From: Candidatus Aalborgicola bjergmarkensis | Lineage (GTDB): Bacteria > Pseudomonadota > Gammaproteobacteria > Burkholderiales > Burkholderiaceae_C | Direction of reading: 5' to 3' | Length of the DNA stretch: 64,000 bases | Assembly: GCA_016708725.1 (NCBI GenBank) | Contig: JADJFE010000003.1 | Coordinates: 372,001-436,000, forward strand | Shown here: positions 28,582 through 36,696 of the stretch, piece by piece | Layout: every line of letters starts with the position of its first letter | How positions within the stretch are numbered: position 1 is the first letter of the stretch | Made by a program: the position numbers and the translations under genes | The notes under the pieces: model-generated | The model's database searches: none | Told to the model about the DNA's origin: nothing | What the model saw: the letters and a program-made list of their open reading frames with translations, nothing else

Positions 28582-29767
28582 GATTTCGCTTCCAGTAGTC
28601 GCGCAGCAGGAAAGACAGGAACTCGATAGTCTGACCTTCGTAGATCAGGTAGCCTTGTTCTTCCAGGTACAGCAGAGTGGACGAGAGCCGTTCTGCACGG
28701 CGTGGGGCCAGCGGCTCTAGCTTGACCAAACGGGCCAGCATTTGGGCGCGGCTCAGGCCTTTGGCGGCCTTTGCCGCATGGCTTAGCACGGCCAGACAAA
28801 AGCTCAAGTCTGGCTCGGCCAGATCGCGTGTCAGGCGTTTGTGCCAATGGATGAAACGCGAGCGAGTGGCCAGCAAGCGATCATAGGCGTCGTCCACGTC
28901 AATGGTTTGCAGAATGCGGTTAACCTCTGTGCTTTCGAGTAATCGGTCGCGGGCGGCCTTGCGGGTTTCGTCAAGCAACAGGCTGAGATAAAACGGCGAG
29001 CGCCAGCCAATGCGGTCACAAAGGTGGCGGGCACAGTCTGCATTGATTTGCCATTCCTTTCTTTTGGCCAGCTCAGCCAGCATGTCACACGCTTCACCCA
29101 GCCGGAAGGGCCCGAGTTTGAAGTCGTAGCAGTCGTTCATGCGGGTGCTCAGGTTGTGGCGTTCCAGCAGCGTATTGATGCCAATAGAGCCTGAAAATAC
29201 AAGGCGTGATGGTGTTGTGCCCTGTCGCCAGGTGCGCAGCCACCCCAGCAGAAGCTCGGCCTCGTGTGCATCACGGGCAATCAGTTTTTCCAAAAACACC
29301 GAGAACTCATCGATCAGGATCAACACCGGGGCATCGGATAGCCGCTGCTGCACTTCTTGTGCCTGCTTGCGCCACGGGGTTTGCGGCAGTGCTTGTAGCT
29401 CCACGCCGCCACCTCCCATGCCAGCTGGGAGTGTGAGGTTGGCCTTGTGCACACGGCCTAACCAGGAATTGATCTTTTCAGCGTATTTCTTGACGAATCC
29501 TTTGACTGTCGTGTCTGGAAAAGCATCTTCTATAGAAGCTACAAATTCCTCTGGAGTATCAATGCCTTCGACATCTATCAAACGCGACAGCAAGCCTTGG
29601 TCTTCAGCCTGTTCAGCCAAGCGCTTCAGCAAGGACGATTTACCCAGGCGACGGGGGCCGGTCAACACGACGTGATTGCCTTCCAGGTAGTCCCAAAAAT
29701 CTTCCAACTCTGTTTTACGGGCAAAAAAGTCGTTGCCCTCAGCGATGTTGCCCAGTCGTATAGTCAT
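28571..29767 (-). CDS. AAA/archaeal-type ATPase, first gene of ATPase pair
   Basis: 398 residues from ATG 29767 (MTIRLGNIAEGNDFF); GGAG lies 8 nt upstream, and an ATG ten codons earlier is inside the upstream palindrome region. Walker A is LTGPRRLGKSSLL (about 34-46) and Walker B is VLILIDEFSVFLE (about 160-172). The C-terminal half is helical with a winged-helix-like end (LSSTLLYLEEQGYLIYEG, LRDYWKR). It resembles archaeal ATPase/ORC-like NTPases often found in mobile or defence loci. Its stop overlaps the start of the TPR-ATPase by 11 bp. The function of the pair is unknown. Confidence 0.82.
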   Translation of the reverse strand: MTIRLGNIAEGNDFFARKTELEDFWDYLEGNHVVLTGPRRLGKSSLLKRLAEQAEDQGLLSRLIDVEGIDTPEEFVASIEDAFPDTTVKGFVKKYAEKINSWLGRVHKANLTLPAGMGGGGVELQALPQTPWRKQAQEVQQRLSDAPVLILIDEFSVFLEKLIARDAHEAELLLGWLRTWRQGTTPSRLVFSGSIGINTLLERHNLSTRMNDCYDFKLGPFRLGEACDMLAELAKRKEWQINADCARHLCDRIGWRSPFYLSLLLDETRKAARDRLLESTEVNRILQTIDVDDAYDRLLATRSRFIHWHKRLTRDLAEPDLSFCLAVLSHAAKAAKGLSRAQMLARLVKLEPLAPRRAERLSSTLLYLEEQGYLIYEGQTIEFLSFLLRDYWKRNHAF

Positions 29768-29790
29768 GTGTCGCTCCAAAAATTTTAAAT

Positions 29791-29846
29791 GATACACTCA
29801 AGTTTGAATATATTCAATATTAAATATATTTAAACTTGAGTGTATC
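29791..29846. promoter_or_regulatory. Large AT-rich palindrome upstream of ATPase operon
   Basis: The arms at 29791-29814 and 29823-29846 are 24 bp each with one mismatch and an 8-nt centre CAATATTA. The outer part is GATACACTCAAGTTT and its complement. It ends 23 nt before the ATPase ATG, where a promoter or operator is expected, and borders the scrambled duplication on its other side. It could be an operator for a dimeric repressor, a leader hairpin or a recombination end. The sequence does not decide between these. Confidence 0.8.
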
Positions 29847-29855
29847 TATGAATTA

Positions 29856-30068
29856 ACGCCAATCAAGGCGCGTATCGACATGTTGTCCACGGGAATTCGT
29901 ACGCCGATCGGCATCAAAGTCTTCGGCAAGGACTTGAATGAAATGGAGCGTCTGGCCAAGCAGATCGAGGCGGTCGTCAAAACCGTGCCCGGTACCTCCA
30001 GCACTTTTGCCGAACGCATCACCGGAGGTTTTTACCTCAACATCGAGCCGGATCGAATGCAACTGGCG
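29856..30068 (+). pseudogene. CusA/CzcA-type heavy-metal RND pump fragment
   Basis: 71 codons with TPIKARIDMLSTGIRTPIGI, KVFGKDLNEMERLAKQIE and VPGTSSTFAERITGGFYLNI. This is an internal piece of a heavy-metal efflux RND inner-membrane protein (CusA/CzcA, about 1040 aa). Both ends are missing: the left abuts the palindrome and the right joins the uma2 tail copy at about 30069. No parent gene is in the window. Confidence 0.75.
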
Positions 30069-30191
30069 CACGGAAGAAGGCATGGTGCTGCACAGTGTTG
30101 CCCTGACGCTGCCAGCGCAGGTGTTATTCGAAAATGTCTGAACCGTTTGCCATACTCCTATTTTCCTAGCCACTCACGCACACATTGCACC
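30069..30191 (+). pseudogene. Duplicated 3' tail of uma2 with metX leader
   Basis: Matches 20522-20641 closely: cacggaagaaggcatggt, then the last codons of uma2 with its TGA, then the intergenic stretch aaccgtttgccatactcct up to the metX ATG. Silent differences (for example gcggat to gcgcag) show the copy is not very recent. Confidence 0.85.
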
Positions 30192-30907
30192 ATGTACGCA
30201 ACGCCTTTGTCCATGCACTTTAAAGCGCGCCAGATACACCATCTGATGCAATCCAGGCGTGAGAGCGTGACTGAACATACCGCATCCGTACGCATTTTGG
30301 GCCTGAGCCTTGAACAGCTGGGCCTGGGTGTTGCCAGGGCGTGGGGTTTACCGGCGAACATTCAGCGTTGCATGTGCAAGCCGGAAGGGTCGCCCCCTTC
30401 CAGAACGCCCAAGGAAAAGGAAGAGCGCATGCGCTGGCTCGCGCTGGCGGCCAATGAAATTGCGGATGTGTTGCTGCAATACGCACCGGGCGAAATCCAG
30501 GCCCGCATCATCCTGGTGACACGCAAGTATGCGCAAACCATGGCGACTGCATCCAGCGACTTGCTGGACCGAACCGTGCGTGGCCGACAAAAACTGATCG
30601 AAATGGCAACTGCCATGGATATTCAGGTAGCACACGGATCCATGGCAGCAAGACTCTTGACACCGCCCGACAGAGGATCGCCCCAGACGCCCGTCAATGC
30701 CGCCATGGCCGAGGAGCGGAGTGGTACCGCAAAGGGCTCAACGCGCCCACTTTTTTGCTCTTGCCACTGCAAATAAAGGGATCCGCATTCGGATTGATCT
30801 ACGCCGACAAGAAACAAAAAGGCGCACTGGAACTGGACGAGAAAGAGCTTGGCCTGTTACGGACCTTGCGCAACCAGGCACTGATGGCGTTCAAACAATC
30901 CAGCTGA
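30192..30907 (+). pseudogene. metX-start/kinase-HDOD-GAF chimeric fragment
   Basis: It begins with the metX start ([10 protein letters not shown]) and switches at about 30222 into the HDOD half of the 22387 kinase gene (KARQIHHLMQS onward). It follows that gene to about 30718, then skips about 400 bp and resumes at the final GAF part (30720-30907). The first join leaves an open frame from 30192 to 30776 that would make a 194-residue chimera; the second join shifts the frame. The segment order mirrors the 20.5-24.8 kb block with metX, metW and the kinase 5' half deleted. Confidence 0.8.
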
Positions 30908-30932
30908 CACACGGGGTCAAAGCCAAATTACT

Positions 30933-31126
30933 CTTAATACAATAGCTTCTCCCGCTTATCCCATAAGGCTTTCAGCCCGATTTGGCATGCAAAAACAGCC
31001 GGAAACGGCCCGTTTTGCCCCTCATGGCGCTTGCTGGCATCGCCTTGACCCGTTTTGATGGGCAAAATTCAGGGCAAATCGGGCTGTACACCTTATGGGA
31101 TAAGCGGAGGCAGCTATGTTTTTTGT
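30933..31126. repeat. ~180-bp inverted-repeat element, copy B
   Basis: Nearly identical to copy A, including the shared leader ccaaattactcttaataca, so it was part of the duplicated block. It ends at tatgttttttgtatag, where the IS91-like remnant begins. Confidence 0.8.
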
Positions 31127-31130
31127 ATAG

Positions 31131-31374
31131 AACATGTGGTGGTCAAATGCGCCTGATCGCCTTCATCACCAACACGGCAGAGGCACGCAAAATCCTGGAA
31201 CACATCGGCGTGGACTCTCAACCTCCACGCATCACCCCGCCGCGCGGGCCACCACTGTGGGATAACTGTGATGCGCCGACTGATGAGGTGCTGGATGCAC
31301 TGCCTGATTGGAATCAAACAGCGCAGCCAGAACCGGACGATTGTGCCGATCAGCGCATCCATTGGTTTGGTGAG
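31131..31374 (+). pseudogene. IS91-family transposase C-terminal fragment
   Basis: The reading frame gives MRLIAFITNTAEARKILEHIG, then PPRITPPRGPPLW and QPEPDDCADQRIHW. This is the typical C-terminal tail of IS91-type rolling-circle transposases, just after the zinc-finger region. The catalytic part is missing. The fragment starts at the edge of repeat copy B. The frame stays open beyond it to about 31788 without further similarity. Confidence 0.65.
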
Positions 31375-31810
31375 AGCAAAACCAGCGAGTCAGACCCGCT
31401 GTCGGGTAGGGTCGTTCCGCAGACTCACCAAGACCATCCAAAATGGCACACGAGCGAAAAAAACAGGCCGTTTCGATTGCCAAACCGAGGATCGCAATGT
31501 GCCAAAATGGGAATTTTGAGGACGGGTCAGGATGCGATACTTGGCATCATGCGGTTGGATTTCCTATCCACTATACCTTTGGGCAGGAAACGTAGCTGCC
31601 CGAGCCGACTTGAGCCGGGGTGCACAGATTACTGCATTTTCAGGAGCTACTTACGCACGTTCCATGCGACTCTCAGCCAGGTTTGTATTCCAGTTTGCCA
31701 GAAGTTACACTATTGCCAGCTCCTGCGACAGCTCCGGGTTTGCACAGGCACCGCCCCCGTCACTACCGATGTTGGCGCTATGATTTAGACAATTGTACAA
31801 GTTGGTATTC
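31375..31810. other. Intergenic, no recognisable gene
   Basis: No supported gene. A weak match to the short-repeat family (gagctacttacgcacgttcc) lies near 31643-31662. The rest looks like decayed flanking DNA between transposase and toxin remnants. Confidence 0.5.
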
Positions 31811-32088
31811 ATGGAAATCACGGTTGATACTTCGGTTTTGCTGGCGGTTTGCACCAACGAACCCAGCAAGGCACAACTGATTGAACTGACTGCGGGGAGT
31901 AGTCTGGTGGGGCCGATTTCCGTTCATTGCAGGCCGTAGCCTTGTCGGCACGATTTCGCATGTACGCCTACGATGCTTATCTGCTGGCGTGCGCCCTGCA
32001 ATCGCAAGCACCGTTACTTACCCTGGATGGTGCACTGAGGACTGCAGCGACCCAGCTTGGAATTTCTGTTTTGGGAGACTGGTCATGA
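31811..32088 (+). pseudogene. PIN-domain toxin, internally deleted
   Basis: The N-terminus MEITVDTSVLLAVCTNEPSKA is the PIN start with its catalytic aspartate. After about 40 codons it hits a TAG. In another frame the C-terminus resumes (YAYDAYLLACALQSQAPLLTL, then LGISVLGDW) and ends in TGA at 32086-32088. About half of the normal ~130 residues, including the middle acidic residues, is gone. Its stop overlaps the Phd-type antitoxin start by 4 nt (ATGA), the original operon junction. Confidence 0.8.
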
Positions 32089-32303
32089 AGGTTTACACAT
32101 TTTCAGAGGCACGGCAGCAATTTTCGGCGGTACTGGATTGCGCCCAGAAGGAAGGGGAAGTCCGCGTGACGCGCCGCGATGGACGCATTTTTCTGATTCA
32201 ACCACTGCAAGCGCGCGCATCCCCGCTGGCAGTAGAAGGTGTTGACCTGGATATTTCAAAAAATGATTTGCTGGCATTTATCCACGAAGGAAGGCGCGTA
32301 TAG
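32085..32303 (+). CDS. Phd/YefM-type antitoxin
   Basis: 72 residues: MKVYTFSEARQQFSAVLDCA, EGEVRVTRRDGRIFLIQP, and a C-terminal LDISKNDLLAFIHEGRR. This is the Phd-like antitoxin fold, binding DNA with the N-terminal half and toxin with the tail. It is intact while its PIN toxin partner is broken, a typical end state of a decaying toxin-antitoxin locus. Confidence 0.85.
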   Translation: MKVYTFSEARQQFSAVLDCAQKEGEVRVTRRDGRIFLIQPLQARASPLAVEGVDLDISKNDLLAFIHEGRRV

Positions 32304-32320
32304 CCCAAAAAAACTGCGCT

Positions 32321-32583
32321 GGCCCAACAATCGGAGAGAAAAAGGGCGCTCGCACGATGGTCTGGAGGTCGATTTGCTGATTGCCATCGGCGGCAAATTG
32401 CAGGCTGTGGAGATCAAGCTTACGGCCAGCCCCGGCGTCGGCCATCTGGCGCCTTTGACCCGTTTGCTCAACACCCTGGGCAGTGAGGCATGGGAACAGG
32501 GGCTGATCGTTTGCCGCAGCGAGTCAGCGCGCGCCCTTCCCGGTGGACACCAGGCCCTGCCGTGGCATCAGTTTGCCACCTAG
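32321..32583 (+). pseudogene. DUF4143 ATPase C-terminal fragment
   Basis: EVDLLIAIGGKLQAVEIKLTA, followed by RLLNTLGSEAWEQGLIVCRS, is the nuclease-like C-terminal DUF4143 region of AAA ATPases, with the E...EIK motif. The N-terminal ATPase (about 300 residues) is missing. It runs straight on from the antitoxin stop with no start codon of its own. Confidence 0.7.
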
Positions 32584-32618
32584 TTGCAAGCCAGACTACG
32601 CGGAGGTGATTTATGAAT

Positions 32619-33350
32619 TCAGCACTTGATGCCCACATGCAAAGCGGCCACGCCGCCCGTCAGATTGTGAAAGTCCACATGGCCAAACCCGGCGGTGTGC
32701 AGCATGGTTTTGAGTTCCTGCTGTCCGGGGTGCATGCGAATCGACTCGGCCAGATAGCGGTAGCTGCTGTCATCCCCGGCGACCAGTTTGCCCAGGGCCG
32801 GTAGTACGTTGAACGAATACCAGTCGTAGATTTTCTCCAGAGGCGCTGCAACCCTGGAAAACTCCAGCACCAGCAGTTTGCCGCCGGTTTTTAGCACGCG
32901 CTGCATCTCGGATAGCGCCACGTCCTTGTGGGTCATGTTGCGCAGGCCAAAGGCCACGCTGACCAGATCGAAATGCTTGTCCGGAAAAGGGAGTTTTTCG
33001 GCATCACACACCAGGGTGGGCAAAACCACGCCCGCATCCACCAGACGGTCGCGTCCGGTGCGCAGCATGGCTTCGTTGATGTCGGTGTGCACCACCTGCC
33101 CGGTCTTGCCGACCTTTTTGGCAAATGCCAGCGCCAGATCGCCCGTTCCCCCGGCGATGTCGAGCACCTTGTCGCCCGGATGCAGGTTGGCCACCATGAC
33201 GGTGTAGGCCTTCCAGGCGCGGTGCAGGCCTGCCGACATGAGGTCGTTCATCAAATCGTACTTCGGCGCCACCGAATCAAAGACACCACGCACCCGGCGC
33301 GCTTTCTCTGCCTCGTCTACCGACTGATAGCCAAAATGGGTCTTTGTCAT
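32619..33350 (-). CDS. ubiE: Ubiquinone/menaquinone C-methyltransferase UbiE
   Basis: 243 residues with [19 protein letters not shown], the [17 protein letters not shown] motif, the SAM site [24 protein letters not shown], and the C-terminal [12 protein letters not shown]. It methylates the quinone ring using SAM. The next minus-strand gene, tesB, starts upstream of it. Clean core gene, no sign of transfer. Confidence 0.97.
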   Translation of the reverse strand: MTKTHFGYQSVDEAEKARRVRGVFDSVAPKYDLMNDLMSAGLHRAWKAYTVMVANLHPGDKVLDIAGGTGDLALAFAKKVGKTGQVVHTDINEAMLRTGRDRLVDAGVVLPTLVCDAEKLPFPDKHFDLVSVAFGLRNMTHKDVALSEMQRVLKTGGKLLVLEFSRVAAPLEKIYDWYSFNVLPALGKLVAGDDSSYRYLAESIRMHPGQQELKTMLHTAGFGHVDFHNLTGGVAALHVGIKC

Positions 33351-33380
33351 TTCAATTTCCTAAAAACAGGCAAAACAGGC

Positions 33381-34268
33381 TCAACCCTGGCTGGTGCGGG
33401 TTGCACTGCCCTTGGCCAATTGTCGTATAAGACCTTCCTGTGCCACACAGGCAACCAGCTGCCCGTCACGGCGGAAGATATTGCCCCGGTTAAAGCCGCG
33501 CCCACGCCCCGCCGTGGGGCTGTCGGAGGTGTAGAGCAACCATTCGTCCATGCGAAAGTCCCGGTAAAACCACATGGCATGGTCCAGGCTGGCGGTCATC
33601 ATGTCGGGCTGGTAAAAGGTCACGCCATGCGGGCGCATGCACGTGGCCAGCAACCCGAAATCCGAGGCATAGGTCAGCAGGCACTGGTTCAGGACGGGAT
33701 CATCGGGCATGTTGCCCACGGCGCGAAACCACGCATGGCGCACGGCGGTCTTTTTTTCCGGTCTGAACGGGTTGACCGGATCGACCTGGCGGATTTCTAT
33801 GGGCCGGTCACAGGTGAATTGCTCCCGGATGCGCTCCGGAATGCGGTCCTTGACGGCACGGGCAAGTTCGAGTTCCGATACCAGGGATTCGGGCGGGGGT
33901 ACATCGGGCATGGCAAGCTCGTGCTCAAACCCCGGTTCTGCAACCTGGAAGGATGACGACAAAATCAGGATCGGCACATTGTTCTGCAGCGCCGTCACCC
34001 GGCGCACACTGAAACTCTGACCATCACGGATGCGCTCCACCTGGTATTCGATGGGAACCTGTGCATTGCCTGCACGGATGAAATAGGCATGCAGCGAGTG
34101 CGCCTGGCGGTCACTGACGGTATTGTGGGCCGCAACCAGTGCCTGCCCGAGGACATGGCCGCCAAACAGCCGCCTGAAACCCAAGTCCTGACTCTGGCCC
34201 AGGTAGCGATCCGGCCCCAGCGGCTCCAGCGCCAACAGTTGCAACAAATTGTCCAGTACGGTGCTCAT
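33381..34268 (-). CDS. tesB: Acyl-CoA thioesterase II
   Basis: 295 residues with two hot-dog domains. It has the N-terminal LLQLLALEPLGPDRYLGQS and FGGHVLGQALVAA, then the C-terminal SLDHAMWFYRDFRMDEWLLY and RGFNRGNIFRRDG, carrying the catalytic Asp/Thr/Gln region. It hydrolyses medium- and long-chain acyl-CoA. It lies 30 nt upstream of ubiE, and the DUF971 gene ends 10 nt before it, so the three probably form an operon. Confidence 0.95.
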   Translation of the reverse strand: MSTVLDNLLQLLALEPLGPDRYLGQSQDLGFRRLFGGHVLGQALVAAHNTVSDRQAHSLHAYFIRAGNAQVPIEYQVERIRDGQSFSVRRVTALQNNVPILILSSSFQVAEPGFEHELAMPDVPPPESLVSELELARAVKDRIPERIREQFTCDRPIEIRQVDPVNPFRPEKKTAVRHAWFRAVGNMPDDPVLNQCLLTYASDFGLLATCMRPHGVTFYQPDMMTASLDHAMWFYRDFRMDEWLLYTSDSPTAGRGRGFNRGNIFRRDGQLVACVAQEGLIRQLAKGSATRTSQG

Positions 34269-34278
34269 GGAGATACTT

Positions 34279-34695
34279 TCATGTACGGCTGGCGCAGCTG
34301 CTGGCAGCTTTGCCCGGCATGGGTGTGTCGCGCTCCAGATTGGCGGCCTTGAGCTTGTCGCTGTACTCCTGCCAGAGCTTGTCCTGTTGCGAGCCTAGAA
34401 AATACAGGTAATCCCAGGAATAAATGCCACTATCGTGGCCGTCCGAGAAATACGGCTGCACCGCGTAGTTGCCAACCGCCTCCAGCGCATGGATTTCAAC
34501 CATACGCTTGCCGGTTTGCAAGGTTTCCTGTCCGGGGCCGTGCCCTTGCACCTGCGCCGAAGGCGAGTACACGCGCATGAGTTCGAACGGAATACGAAAG
34601 CGTGCGCCGTCCGAAAATTCCACTTCCAATACCCGTGACTGGCCATGCACCGTCACATTCAGGGGCGCCGGGGCACCCGTTGTCAAACCTGCCAT
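34279..34695 (-). CDS. DUF971 family protein
   Basis: 138 residues from ATG 34695, chosen because AAGGAG lies 8 nt upstream; an ATG eight codons earlier is less likely. Family motifs are present: LEVEFSDGARFRIPFELMRVY, AVGNYAVQPYFSDGHDSGIYSWDYLY. The fold is that of the N-terminal domain of gamma-butyrobetaine hydroxylase, also seen next to ubiE in beta-proteobacteria. The role is not settled. A Cys-containing tail (ASSCASRT) is not conserved. Confidence 0.85.
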   Translation of the reverse strand: MAGLTTGAPAPLNVTVHGQSRVLEVEFSDGARFRIPFELMRVYSPSAQVQGHGPGQETLQTGKRMVEIHALEAVGNYAVQPYFSDGHDSGIYSWDYLYFLGSQQDKLWQEYSDKLKAANLERDTPMPGKAASSCASRT

Positions 34696-34842
34696 ACCTG
34701 TTCTCCTTACATTGCCCATTGTCTTGTATTTTGCGGCGCTTGCTAAAGTCGTGCAGGATTCAGGTTACACTATTTTCACCAAGCGAATGCTCTGCTTAAA
34801 TATTAACCCATCCTTTATCCCTGCTTTTCATAGGTGCCTTCC

Positions 34843-36006
34843 ATGATTGAAAGAACCCTTTTTTCCAGCGACCACGAATCTTTCCGTGACAGTTTCCGCC
34901 GCTTTGTCGCCAAGGAAATCGTTCCCTACCATGCCGACTGGGAAGACCAGGGTTATGTGGCGCGCGATGTCTGGACCAAGGCGGGAGAAAATGGCTTCCT
35001 GTGCATGTCCATGCCGCAGGAGTATGGCGGCAGCGACGCCGACAAGCTGTATTCGGTGATCCAGTTTGAAGAAATTGCCCGCGTGGGCTGTACCGGCATT
35101 GGATTCAGCTTGCACAGCGAAATTGTTGCACCCTACATCCTGCACTACGGCACTGCCGAACAAAAGGCAAAATATCTGCCCAAACTGGCCAGCGGCGAGA
35201 TGATTGGTGCCATCGCCATGACCGAGCCAGCTGCAGGCTCCGACTTGCAGGGCATCAAGACCACCGCCCTCCCCCAGCCCGACGGCAGCTACCTGCTCAA
35301 CGGCAGCAAGACCTTTATCACCAATGGCTGGCACGCGGATCTGGTGGTTGTGGTTGCCAAAACCAATCCGGCAGCAGGCGGCAAGGGCACCAGTCTTTTC
35401 CTGGTCGAGCGCGGCATGCCCGGCTTTTCGGTCGGCAAGCGCCTCAAGAAAATGGGCATGAAGGCGCAAGATACCGCCGAGCTGTTTTTTGACCAGGTGA
35501 AATTGACCCAAGACCATCTGCTGGGCGGCGCAGCATACGAAAACAAGGGTTTCGGTTGCCTGATGGAACAACTGCCCTGGGAACGTCTGCAAATCGCCAT
35601 GAGCGCCGTGGCATCCGCGCAGGCTGCAATTGACTGGACGGTGGACTACGTGAAAAACCGCAAGGTGTTTAATCAGCCGGTTGCGGCGTTCCAGAATACC
35701 CGTTTCGTCCTGGCCGAATTGCAAACCGAAGTACAGGTTGCCCAGGTGTTCGTCGACAAATGCTGCGAACTGATCTGCCAGGACAAGCTCGACACCGCCA
35801 CTGCCAGCATGGCCAAATACTGGTGCACCGATCTGCAGTTCAAGGTGATGGACGAATGCGTCCAGCTCTTTGGCGGCTACGGCTATATGTGGGAATACCC
35901 CATCACCCGCGCCTTTGCCGACGCCCGCGTGCAGCGCATTTACGGCGGAACAAACGAAATCATGAAAGAAGTCATCACCCGCTCCATGGGGTTGGGCAGC
36001 AGGTAG
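34843..36006 (+). CDS. Acyl-CoA dehydrogenase
   Basis: 387 residues from ATG 34843 (MIERTLFSSDHESF). It has AMTEPAAGSDLQGIKT and ITNGWHADLVVVVAKT for the FAD and substrate region, and the C-terminal FGGYGYMWEYPITRAFADARV with YGGTNEIMKEVI. The FAD-binding and catalytic regions are complete, so it should introduce the alpha-beta double bond in fatty-acid or branched-chain acyl-CoA oxidation. The chain-length specificity is unknown. Transcribed alone, divergent from the DUF971-tesB-ubiE group. Confidence 0.93.
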   Translation: MIERTLFSSDHESFRDSFRRFVAKEIVPYHADWEDQGYVARDVWTKAGENGFLCMSMPQEYGGSDADKLYSVIQFEEIARVGCTGIGFSLHSEIVAPYILHYGTAEQKAKYLPKLASGEMIGAIAMTEPAAGSDLQGIKTTALPQPDGSYLLNGSKTFITNGWHADLVVVVAKTNPAAGGKGTSLFLVERGMPGFSVGKRLKKMGMKAQDTAELFFDQVKLTQDHLLGGAAYENKGFGCLMEQLPWERLQIAMSAVASAQAAIDWTVDYVKNRKVFNQPVAAFQNTRFVLAELQTEVQVAQVFVDKCCELICQDKLDTATASMAKYWCTDLQFKVMDECVQLFGGYGYMWEYPITRAFADARVQRIYGGTNEIMKEVITRSMGLGSR

Positions 36007-36125
36007 GTCGCACGCAACAACACTACACGGGCAGGGCTTGCGCCCTCCCATTCGAGCCGCCAAAACTGGGGCGAAAACAGTAGCGCGGGAATTGCGGAAA
36101 TGGTAAAGGGCGGTAAACTGGGGGT

Positions 36126-36437
36126 ATGAACACTGTTACTTTTGACACATTGAAGTACGCCAACACCTTGAAAGAGGCTGGCGTGCCGGACAAACAGGCC
36201 GAGGCGCAGGCAAAGGCGCAACGCGATTCTTTTGCCGAGGCGTTTGATACCAATGTTGCGACCAAAGCCGACATAGCGCGTCTTGACGCCAACATCAAGG
36301 CTGATATGGCGCGGTTAGAAGCTACAACCAAGGCTGACATTGCCAAGCTGGATAAGGAGTTAGCCGTCCTCAAATGGATGGTGGGTTTGGTTATCGCCGG
36401 TGTATCGGCACAAATCCTGAAAGCGTTTTTTACCTAA
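36126..36437 (+). CDS. DUF1640-like coiled-coil membrane protein, paralogue
   Basis: 103 residues with the same plan as 17743-18066. It has an N-terminal TFDTLKYANTLKEAGVPDKQA, a coiled coil built of short repeats (ADIARLDANIKADMARLEA, TKADIAKLDKE), and one C-terminal membrane helix. The repeat unit of the coiled coil differs from the paralogue, so the two have diverged. A short repeat at about 36455 follows it. Confidence 0.75.
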   Translation: MNTVTFDTLKYANTLKEAGVPDKQAEAQAKAQRDSFAEAFDTNVATKADIARLDANIKADMARLEATTKADIAKLDKELAVLKWMVGLVIAGVSAQILKAFFT

Positions 36438-36454
36438 TTAGCCTCTAGCCACCG

Positions 36455-36490
36455 CCAATCGTGCGGGTGCAGCTACTTAATCGGTAGCAT
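36455..36490. repeat. Partial short intergenic repeat
   Basis: tcgtgcgggtgcagctactt, then aatcggtagca, a half-site of the short-repeat family in reverse orientation. The remaining DNA up to 36696 contains no gene I can support. Confidence 0.4.
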
Positions 36491-36696
36491 TCAAAAACTC
36501 CTTGTTGGTAATTCTGGCCGGACTCTCCCGGTGTTCACGCCCCTGGCACATTCAGACCGGCGTTGTCTGTCCCTCGCCTTTGATGTTTCCATCGGAAGTG
36601 GCGCTTTTGCAAACGCCCTACCTGCCCTGCAACGCCAGGGTGCCAACAAAACCACGCGGTAGCGCAAGCGCCATACTAACGGCGCTGCGTAGAGGC

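Noticed and set aside
30982..31788. A single 268-codon protein across the IS91 remnant
   Set aside because: Only codons around 31131-31374 match a known family; the ends are repeat sequence and unrelated DNA.
36006..36050. Rho-independent terminator after the acyl-CoA dehydrogenase (agggc...gccct)
   Set aside because: A short hairpin exists, but no T tract follows it.
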